From a virus: 23,132 bases of DNA. Where the stretch lies: positions 1-23,132 of the IMG/VR virus record IMGVR_UViG_3300034198_025411; one strand, given 5' to 3'. The notes under the pieces are model-generated. The model ran no database searches and was not told where the DNA came from. It saw nothing but the letters and a program-made list of their open reading frames with translations. This document shows, piece after piece, positions 1 to 8,653 of this stretch (its first letter is position 1; the number at the start of each line of letters is the position of its first letter). Made by a program: the position numbers and the translations under genes.

Positions 1-2796
<2,796 letters not shown>

Positions 2797-2805
2797 CTAG
2801 CCGGA

Positions 2806-3153
2806 CTACGAGAGGACGGAGCCGAAGAGGTTGAAGGCGAGCTTGTTGCTGGCGGTAGCTGTCGTGCTAGAGACGTAGACGTAGTCGTTCTGGCCCAGGG
2901 TCATGCCCAGGGTCATGCTCAGCGTGCTCTTGGCGTAGACGGTGTTGTCGTAGAACAGCCACTGCTTGTCCGCCGAGGCGGCGTTGCCGACCGCGACGCG
3001 CACGCGAAAGGTCAGATCGACTGTGCTGAGGTTGGCCACGGTCAGCGAGGAGGCCACGGCTGCGGCCCCAGAGGTGTTCGAGACGTTGTAGAGGGAGGCC
3101 TCCGTCGTCGAGGCCAGAGATACCTGGCCGAGAACCTGATAGGTAGTTGCCAT
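2806..3153 (-). CDS. Small fibre-associated structural protein, 115 aa
   Basis: The 115-residue protein starts with MATTYQVLGQ and is rich in Ser, Thr, Val and Ala, with alternating hydrophobic residues that suggest an all-beta fold. Proteins of this length and start (M-x-x-T-Y-x-V-L-G-Q followed by a sandwich-like pattern) are common next to fibre genes in phages, but I know no assigned function. A TLGMTLG duplication sits near residues 80-90. The start is supported by AGGAG 5 nt upstream, which overlaps the TAG stop of the upstream fibre gene. It lies between two fibre genes, so a role as a fibre tip, adaptor or decoration is likely but inferred. Confidence 0.75.
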   Translation of the reverse strand: MATTYQVLGQVSLASTTEASLYNVSNTSGAAAVASSLTVANLSTVDLTFRVRVAVGNAASADKQWLFYDNTVYAKSTLSMTLGMTLGQNDYVYVSSTTATASNKLAFNLFGSVLS

Positions 3154-3160
3154 GTCGCTC

Positions 3161-5155
3161 CTATGCCCCCATCATCATGAAGGCCTGCGTGTACTGAGGT
3201 TGGGTGCCTACCCAGGCGCCGTTGGCCCGCAGGTAGAGCTGAGAGTTGTTTGTGTCGACCACCAGGGTACCATCCACGGGAGTCGTGGCAAAGTCACCGT
3301 CTACCGGCGCTCCGGCCTTGGTCTTGGTGCTCAAGCCCTGGGAGGTGGCGCGCACGTAGCCAGACAGGGTCGTGTCGCCGCTAACGCTCAGCGCGCCTCC
3401 CAGCGTGGTCGCGCCCGTACCGACCGTCAGCGTCCTGGTGCCGCTAATGCTCACGTTGCCGTTGAAGGAACTCGTACCGGTAACCGTCAGCGTGCCGCCC
3501 ACCGAGGCGTTGCTGGAGCCCGTGATGGTCGTGGCGCTCAGGGAGGCCAGCGTGCTGGAGTTGGTGACGGTCAGGCTGTCGAGCGTCGTAGCCTGAGCGC
3601 TAACGACCCCCATGGTGCTGGTGCCAGTGACGCTCAGGGTACCCGAGAAGGTGCCGTTAGTGGCTCCGACGGCCGCCAGGGTAGAGGTGCCTGTGACGCC
3701 CAGCGTAGTGCCTACGCTAATCGCTCCCGTCGTGGTTACGGAAGCGGCTGCGACGCCCGCGAGGGTGCTGGTACCCGACGCGCTTAGGGTAGTGACTGAG
3801 GTAGCTCCGGCGCTAACCACGCCGAGCGTAGAGGTTCCCGTAACGCCGAGCGCTCCGCCCAGCGTCGTAGCTCCGGTGCCTACCGTCAGCGTCTTGTTGC
3901 TACCTACGGTGACGTCACCGTTGAGAGCAGATGCTCCCGTCACGGTGAGCGCTCCACCGAGGCTGGTTGCGCCGGTGCCGACGGTCAGCGTCTTGGTGCC
4001 GGAGACCGAGACGTTACCGTTGTGAGTAGTGACACCAGCGACGGTCAGGGTGCCGCCTAACGCGGTGGCGCCCGTACCTACGGTAAGGGTCTTGGACGCG
4101 TCAAAGGAAACGTTGTCCTTGAACTGCGTAGTTCCATTAACCGTCAAAGACGCGAGCGTTGCCGCCGCGCTGGTAGAAAGCGTAGTGGTCGAGACGCCCT
4201 GGGAGGAAGTTGCTCCCGATACGGTCAGGCTGCTGAGCGTCGTTGCTCCGGCCCCCAGCGCGCCCAGCGTGCTGGTGCCGGTTACGCCTAGCGTGCCGCT
4301 GAGGGTAGCGCTACCTCCCGTGAGCGTCGTCGACGTGATAGATGGCAGCGTCGAGGTTCCCGTGACGTCGAGCGTACCGCCTACGGAGGCGTTGCCCGAC
4401 GTAGACAGCGAGGAGGCGCTGACGCTCGCCAGCGTAGAGGTGCCGCTGACGCTGAGCGAGGTGGCCGAGGAGGATCCTGCCTCGAGCGAGTTGAGCGTAG
4501 CCTTGCCGCCGGTGGAAAGCGTCGACGACAACGCCATCGTCGTGCCAGTAAAGGCGGCGCCCGCGGTCGTACCAGAGATGGTCAGAGAGCCGTTGGCGAC
4601 GACGTTACCGGTCAGCGTCGAGGTTCCCGAAACGCTCAGCGACGAGACGCTAGCGGCGCCGGCGCTCAGCGCTCCGCTGGCGCTTAGCGCTGACGCGCTG
4701 ATGGCGCCAGAGGCGGAGACCGACGCCAGCGTGGTGCTAGACGAGTCCGTCCATCGAATGAGATCGGCGCTCTGCGAGGTGGCGCCCTGCACCACCACCG
4801 GAACCTCGTTGGCCTGAGCGTTGGCGACGATAGCGCGACCCGTGAGGGTCAGCGTGCGAGCTGCGCTGCGAGCCAGCGAGACGTCGGCTGCGGCTGCGCC
4901 GGTGCCCCAGGAGTGAGCGCCGGCGGCCGTCACGGCCATGCGCGGATAGGTGTCCCCTACCACCTTCGAGGTGACCGCGTTGTCGGCAGACGCCGCCTGC
5001 TTCAGGGACAGCGTAAATCCGCTTCCGGTACCCAGCAGCTCGTGCTCTACCGAGACGACCTCTTTCCACAGCAGATCGACGTGACTGGCCAGAATCGTCA
5101 GGCCATCCGCGATGGTAGTGGGTTCGTCAGTTACGCTGCTGGGAAAGTCAGCCAC
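3161..5155 (-). CDS. Repetitive phage fibre protein, 664 aa
   Basis: The start is a GTG with a good AGGAGG 7 nt upstream. The N-terminus (about 1-55) has the T.ADG.TI...HV..L..E...E..L pattern often seen at the anchor end of phage fibres. Residues about 95-600 are a long array of loosely repeated units of 20-25 residues built on variants of TLSVSGTSTL and KTLTVGTGATTLGGAL, almost without charged residues, as expected for a trimeric beta-helical shaft. The last 65 residues leave the repeat and contain GTLVVDTNNSQLYLRANGAW, a motif typical of C-terminal fibre regions. It lies between the endolysin and two further fibre-type genes. Function as receptor-binding or adsorption fibre is inferred from family pattern and position. 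Confidence 0.85.
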   Translation of the reverse strand: MADFPSSVTDEPTTIADGLTILASHVDLLWKEVVSVEHELLGTGSGFTLSLKQAASADNAVTSKVVGDTYPRMAVTAAGAHSWGTGAAAADVSLARSAARTLTLTGRAIVANAQANEVPVVVQGATSQSADLIRWTDSSSTTLASVSASGAISASALSASGALSAGAASVSSLSVSGTSTLTGNVVANGSLTISGTTAGAAFTGTTMALSSTLSTGGKATLNSLEAGSSSATSLSVSGTSTLASVSASSLSTSGNASVGGTLDVTGTSTLPSITSTTLTGGSATLSGTLGVTGTSTLGALGAGATTLSSLTVSGATSSQGVSTTTLSTSAAATLASLTVNGTTQFKDNVSFDASKTLTVGTGATALGGTLTVAGVTTHNGNVSVSGTKTLTVGTGATSLGGALTVTGASALNGDVTVGSNKTLTVGTGATTLGGALGVTGTSTLGVVSAGATSVTTLSASGTSTLAGVAAASVTTTGAISVGTTLGVTGTSTLAAVGATNGTFSGTLSVTGTSTMGVVSAQATTLDSLTVTNSSTLASLSATTITGSSNASVGGTLTVTGTSSFNGNVSISGTRTLTVGTGATTLGGALSVSGDTTLSGYVRATSQGLSTKTKAGAPVDGDFATTPVDGTLVVDTNNSQLYLRANGAWVGTQPQYTQAFMMMGA

Positions 5156-5205
5156 GCAGAGGCCTCCTGGTGGGGTGTCTCCCCATTCTAGCGCGCCTTA
5201 GGTGA

Positions 5206-6063
5206 TCAGGCGATCTCGATGGCGACGCGAATGACCGACAGAGGGCGAATCTTGACCGCCACGCAGCCACCGTTCGACTGCGAGCCGGCGTCGTCGTACG
5301 AGGTATTGCCCTCGACCGTCACGACCTCGCTCTTCTTGGGCTTGAGCATCTTTCCGTCGACCTCAACCGCCTCGCCCGGGGCACCGAGCGCGTAGCCGAC
5401 GTGATCGACCTCGGTACCGTTCGAGCCACCGAAGTCGAACTCCAGCATCGTGCCGTGCTGGATCTGGCGCAGGCTGACCTGCTTGAGCCAGAAACGGCAG
5501 GCCGCGGCCGTCGTGCGGATCTCGGGCGTATACAGAGCGTTGAACTTGCCCTCGAGCAGACCAGCCTTGGCGGCCTTGGAGCCCTCTGCGAGCGCGCTCG
5601 TGAACACCGAGAAGCCACACCAGGCGAAGCCCATGTCGACGTAGTAGCTGGCAAGTCCGAGGCGCTTGGCGAAGGCCTGCAGCTGCGGCACGACGTTGGA
5701 GCCAGCGGGCTGCTCGCGCCAACCCAACTTGTACCAGCCGACCATGCGCTCGGCGGCGCGGCTGCCGACCCCCGCGCTGGCCGCGATCTGCTTGGAGCGC
5801 TGCTTAGCGCGCTGCCCCATCAGAACGGTGGGCTTGCGTGCGCCGCTAAGAAAGTCGTCCAGTCCCTGGTCGTAGCGGCGACTGACGTTCTTGTCGGCGT
5901 AGCCGAGCGCCCACCGAGCGTGCTTGGCGGCGGCCCCGGTCACCGGACCGTAGATGCCGTCTACCTTGCCGCCGTAGTAGCCGGCGTCGGTGAGACGCCG
6001 CTGCGCCTGCTTGACGCCCGTGCCGCTCATCGCCGGCGAGCTGAGATGAAGAGTCTTGATCAC
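5206..6063 (-). CDS. Endolysin: peptidoglycan-binding domain plus CHAP-like hydrolase
   Basis: The 285-residue protein would cut host peptidoglycan at the end of infection. Residues about 8-56 (GTGVKQAQRRLTDAGYY...DGIYGPVT) are a classic PG_binding_1 domain. Residues about 105-275 look like a CHAP amidase/endopeptidase: catalytic Cys149 in AWCG, His221 in VDHVGY and an acidic or amide partner in VEGNTS (251-253). No signal peptide or membrane segment is visible, so release would depend on the holin encoded immediately upstream. The start is GTG at 6061-6063, whose last two bases overlap the holin stop (GTGA), so the two are translationally coupled. A binding domain at the N-terminus and catalysis at the C-terminus is the less common order but is known. 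Confidence 0.9.
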   Translation of the reverse strand: MIKTLHLSSPAMSGTGVKQAQRRLTDAGYYGGKVDGIYGPVTGAAAKHARWALGYADKNVSRRYDQGLDDFLSGARKPTVLMGQRAKQRSKQIAASAGVGSRAAERMVGWYKLGWREQPAGSNVVPQLQAFAKRLGLASYYVDMGFAWCGFSVFTSALAEGSKAAKAGLLEGKFNALYTPEIRTTAAACRFWLKQVSLRQIQHGTMLEFDFGGSNGTEVDHVGYALGAPGEAVEVDGKMLKPKKSEVVTVEGNTSYDDAGSQSNGGCVAVKIRPLSVIRVAIEIA

Positions 6064-6236
6064 GAGCGCTTCGGATCCATCTTGAGGTAACCGGCCGCGA
6101 AGACCACGATGACCATGAGCGCGCCCTGCACGGCTACGGGAAGATCAACGCCGGCGGTGGACGCAATCCACACGAGAATCGAAACGACGGCCGCTGCCAG
6201 AGCGCTGGCGGTGACCTTGGGGCTGATGGTGCTCAT
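6060..6236 (-). CDS. Holin, two transmembrane segments, 58 aa
   Basis: This short gene encodes a 58-residue protein with two hydrophobic stretches (about 9-27 and 33-51), a short turn containing Asp31 and Pro33, and a basic C-terminus (K52, K56, R57). That is the shape of a small class II-type holin, which forms membrane lesions to trigger lysis. GGAGG lies 7 nt before the ATG, an excellent ribosome site. The TGA stop overlaps the GTG of the endolysin, which is strong evidence for function by context. Confidence 0.85.
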   Translation of the reverse strand: MSTISPKVTASALAAAVVSILVWIASTAGVDLPVAVQGALMVIVVFAAGYLKMDPKRS

Positions 6237-6267
6237 CTACTTACCTCCGAGAGAGTTGCCAAGGGAG

Positions 6268-6298
6268 TGTATCAGGGGCGCGAGCGGAAATGTGCCAA
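6268..6298 (-). promoter_or_regulatory. Possible promoter for the lysis genes
   Basis: On the minus strand TTGGCA (6293-6298) is followed after 19 bp by GATACA (6268-6273), about 30 nt before the holin ATG. The -35 matches the consensus at 5 of 6 positions, but the -10 match is only 3 of 6 and the spacing is long. It lies just downstream of the hairpin ending the capsid transcript, where a lysis promoter would make sense. Weak call. Confidence 0.25.
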
Positions 6299-6331
6299 GC
6301 TGGCGCCTTTCACGCAACTCCTTACAAAGCA

Positions 6332-6361
6332 CAACGGGGCGGTCCGAAGACCGCCCCGTTG
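6332..6361 (-). terminator. Hairpin terminator after the major capsid gene
   Basis: A perfect 13-bp inverted repeat (6332-6344 with 6349-6361) encloses a 4-base loop that reads TTCG on the minus-strand transcript, one of the most stable RNA tetraloops. It starts 21 nt after the capsid stop codon. The run after it (GTGCTTTGT) is only mildly U-rich, so it may also act as an mRNA-stabilising or processing hairpin. It is nearly the same design as the hairpin at 16259-16288. Confidence 0.8.
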
Positions 6362-6382
6362 CCGAACAGGTGAGGGAGTGGA

Positions 6383-7387
6383 CTACGCGCCCGCGCCCTT
6401 GAAGGCACCCTGGAAGAGGCCGACGGAGATACCGTAGTCGAAGCGGACCGCGTAGCGCATCTCGTCGAACTCGCCGTGGAGGAAGTCGTCCTCGCCGCCG
6501 CCCGTGACCATGCGGTACTCGGGGCGCTGGACGAGGAGGTCCGGCGTGTCCTTGCCGTTGAGGAAGGCCACGTCGATGACCGGGACATCCGCCGGGTCAG
6601 CGAACACGTACCAGCTCGTCGAGGACGTGAGGTACGGGTCGACGACCAGCTCGAGCGAGCCCATCATCGGGTTCATGTTGCCGACGCGGTTGCCCGGGGC
6701 CGGGATCCAGTCGGAGTTGAGGATGACGCGAGCGGTCGCCTCGAGCTCCGGCGGAACGACCAGGTACTTGGCCTGGAGGCCCATCAGGACGCCCTCGAAG
6801 CGGGCGCGGTTGATGGTGACCTTCGCCTGGTTGAGGTTGTCGATCGTCAGCGTCGAACTGCCGCCCGTGAGCAGGTTGGAGTGGTCCGAGTGGAACAGCG
6901 ACGTGCCGTCGTAGGCCGGGAGGTTGGCCTCGATGGTGTTGACGGCGATGTCCGTGGCCAGCGTGCGGGCCGCGGCGCGGCCGAAGCGGGCCGGCTGCTG
7001 CGTCAGGAAGTTCAGGTCGTCGTTGACGATCGCCTGGCGGGTGACCGAGAACGAGCGGCCCTTCGTGGCGGCGCGGATGCTGTACTTCTGCTCCGTCAGC
7101 TTCGAGTCGACGTACACGCCCGAGCCACCGGGGCCGAGGTCGAGCAGACCCTCAGCGTCCGAACCGGCGATGCGATCGTTGGTGCGGAAGTCCGAGACCG
7201 TCGAGACGCGCGAGTACGAGCGCCAGGGGTTAGGGACCTCGCCGTACACCGAGATCAGCGTGCGGTACATGTTCGAGCCGAGGATGTTCGCGAAGTCCGA
7301 GACTCCCGCCGACTCGGCGAGGAACGGATCGTCATGGATGGCCCGCTTGGCCTCCACGATCTCGCGCAGGTTGTCCATGAGACGCAT
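6383..7387 (-). CDS. Major capsid protein, HK97-fold, Mu gpT-like
   Basis: This 334-residue protein should form the head shell. The pattern LREIVEAKRA at the start, a central RATKGRSFSVTRQAIVNDDLNFL followed by aromatic and hydrophobic alternation, LVVPPELEATARVIL and LELVVDPYLTS...WYVFADP near residues 200-270, and a C-terminal SVGLFQGA are typical of Mu-like gpT major head proteins. Position downstream of a protease/scaffold gene and two decoration genes fits. AAGGAG lies 10 nt before the chosen ATG; an in-frame ATG three codons later is an alternative start. A strong hairpin follows the stop. The N-terminus has no long scaffold domain, consistent with scaffold being encoded in the 865-residue polyprotein upstream. 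Confidence 0.9.
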   Translation of the reverse strand: MRLMDNLREIVEAKRAIHDDPFLAESAGVSDFANILGSNMYRTLISVYGEVPNPWRSYSRVSTVSDFRTNDRIAGSDAEGLLDLGPGGSGVYVDSKLTEQKYSIRAATKGRSFSVTRQAIVNDDLNFLTQQPARFGRAAARTLATDIAVNTIEANLPAYDGTSLFHSDHSNLLTGGSSTLTIDNLNQAKVTINRARFEGVLMGLQAKYLVVPPELEATARVILNSDWIPAPGNRVGNMNPMMGSLELVVDPYLTSSTSWYVFADPADVPVIDVAFLNGKDTPDLLVQRPEYRMVTGGGEDDFLHGEFDEMRYAVRFDYGISVGLFQGAFKGAGA

Positions 7388-7424
7388 GGGTGTGTTACTC
7401 CTTCTCGCCTAGTGCGGGAAAGTG

Positions 7425-7443
7425 GGTGGAAGCTGCTTCCACC
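7425..7443. other. Inverted repeat upstream of the capsid gene
   Basis: GGTGGAAGC and GCTTCCACC are separated by one base, so as RNA it would form a stem of about 7 bp. It sits in the 109-nt gap between a decoration gene and the capsid gene. On the minus strand it is followed by TTTCCC, too weak for a confident terminator. It could be a partial attenuator or a processing site that sets capsid mRNA level. No promoter is obvious in this gap. Confidence 0.4.
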
Positions 7444-7496
7444 ACGATGGTCAGAGGGTGCCCGAGGTGGGCGGGATGAGCGTTGAGCGCTGCCAC

Positions 7497-7934
7497 TTAG
7501 GCCGCGTCGCCGCCAGTCATGTCGTCGCCGATCGCATCGCTATACGGGTAGATCGGCGGGTAGAGCAGCACGTCGGCGTAGTAGCGATCGGTGATCTCGT
7601 CGTAGATCGGGTCCGACAGCGTCTTGCCGAAGGGGATGTGGTCCTGGTGGTCGGTCGTGAGGTCGACGTCGTTGCTGGCGTACGGGCCGTGCCAGCCGTT
7701 GTCCTCGTAGAAGAGCTCGCGACCGGCCTCGACGTCGCCCGGCAGGGCGATGTTGTAGACCCCAGAGATGGCGACCCAGTAGTAGTCGCCCTCCTTGGCG
7801 TTCGCCAGGGCGATGCCCGCCATTCGGCGAGAGGTGTTCTCGGTCACGCAGTCGGCGACCAGGTGACCTGCGGTGCGATCGTCAGCTGCGTACAGCTTGA
7901 TCCGATCGCCGTGGTTCTTGAAGTTCTTGGCCAT
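7497..7934 (-). CDS. DUF2190-like head decoration protein, 145 aa
   Basis: The protein opens with MAKNFKNHGDRIKLYAADDRTAGHLVAD and contains MAGIALANAKEGDYYWVAISGVYNIALP, the typical layout of DUF2190 capsid-associated proteins, in which a small beta domain covers the head surface. It is a diverged paralogue of the next gene upstream (shared start, G-RIK, AG-AL, GVYN-P and FGKTL). Compared with the paralogue it has an acidic, Tyr-rich C-terminal extension (about 95-145: YEDNGWHGPYASNDVDLTT and YPPIYPYSDAIGDD), which might carry a separate binding role. The start at 7932-7934 is preferred over a longer frame because AGGAG lies 6 nt upstream, overlapping the stop of the paralogue. Confidence 0.8.
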   Translation of the reverse strand: MAKNFKNHGDRIKLYAADDRTAGHLVADCVTENTSRRMAGIALANAKEGDYYWVAISGVYNIALPGDVEAGRELFYEDNGWHGPYASNDVDLTTDHQDHIPFGKTLSDPIYDEITDRYYADVLLYPPIYPYSDAIGDDMTGGDAA

Positions 7935-7942
7935 TCGTGCTC

Positions 7943-8311
7943 CTAGTACCGCGGCTCGAGGATGAGAACGTCGGCCTTGTTGGAGGAGTCCGCGCTCGTG
8001 AGGGTCTTGCCGAACAGCGTGTTGCTGGTGGCCGTAGCCGTGAGAACCACGTTGCCGGCCGTCGGGCCGCCGGTGTTGCCCGGCGCGTAGAGCAGGGTGC
8101 CCGCGGCGCACGATGCCGGCACCGTGACGTTGTACACGCCGCCCACGGCGATCGTGTAGGTGTCGCCGGTCGAGCAGGTGGACAGAGCCACCCCCGCGAC
8201 CTGCTTGCTGCCACCAGCGGCGAGAACGTCCGCGACAACCGATCCCGAGGTGCGGGCGGCGGCGGCAACGACCTTGATGCGCTTGCCGGTGTACTTGTAG
8301 TTTGCTGCCAT
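7943..8311 (-). CDS. DUF2190-like head decoration protein, 122 aa
   Basis: MAANYKYTGKRIKVVAAAARTSG, then VAGVALSTCSTGDTYTIAVGGVYNVTVP and a C-terminal FGKTLTSADSSNKADVLI, follow the standard DUF2190 pattern of roughly 110-120 residues. The family decorates capsids of many siphophage-like particles and lies next to the major capsid gene, as here. AAGGAG lies 11 nt before the ATG. Together with the following gene it forms a tandem duplication in which this copy keeps the family's usual length. Confidence 0.8.
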   Translation of the reverse strand: MAANYKYTGKRIKVVAAAARTSGSVVADVLAAGGSKQVAGVALSTCSTGDTYTIAVGGVYNVTVPASCAAGTLLYAPGNTGGPTAGNVVLTATATSNTLFGKTLTSADSSNKADVLILEPRY

Positions 8312-8339
8312 GTTGGCGGGGTCTCCTTGGAGTAGCCGG

Positions 8340-8651
8340 TTAGACCGGCTGGATGACGTAGAGGGGGGACTCGAGCGCCACCAGGGCGGCCGCCACGTCA
8401 GCGGCGACCTCCTTGGGAACGTCGAGCTCGAGCGTGACCGTCTGGTCTTCCATGACGATCACCGTGAGAAACTGACCGACGCTAGCTCGGCCTTCGATCT
8501 GCTTGTAGACGACGCGCTGAACGCTCGTCCGCTGGGGCGCCTGAGCCGGAGCCGCGACGGGCTCGGTCGGCTCCGCTGCAACGGGCTCGACGACGGGCTC
8601 GGTGGCCTCGACGACGGGCTCCGTCTTCGCGTTCTTGGGCTGACGCGACAT
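8340..8651 (-). CDS. Small protein of the head module, function unknown, 103 aa
   Basis: The first 45 residues are low-complexity and rich in Glu, Pro, Val and Ala (repeats of EPVVE, EPVA), probably disordered. The rest (about 46-103) is more ordered, with VQRVVYKQIEGRASVGQFLTVIVMEDQTVTLELDVP followed by an Ala-rich helix. I do not recognise a family. The ATG lies 2 nt after the stop of the large polyprotein gene, with no strong ribosome site, so translation is probably coupled. Position between scaffold/protease and decoration genes suggests a virion or assembly role. Confidence 0.7.
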   Translation of the reverse strand: MSRQPKNAKTEPVVEATEPVVEPVAAEPTEPVAAPAQAPQRTSVQRVVYKQIEGRASVGQFLTVIVMEDQTVTLELDVPKEVAADVAAALVALESPLYVIQPV

Positions 8652-8653
8652 GC

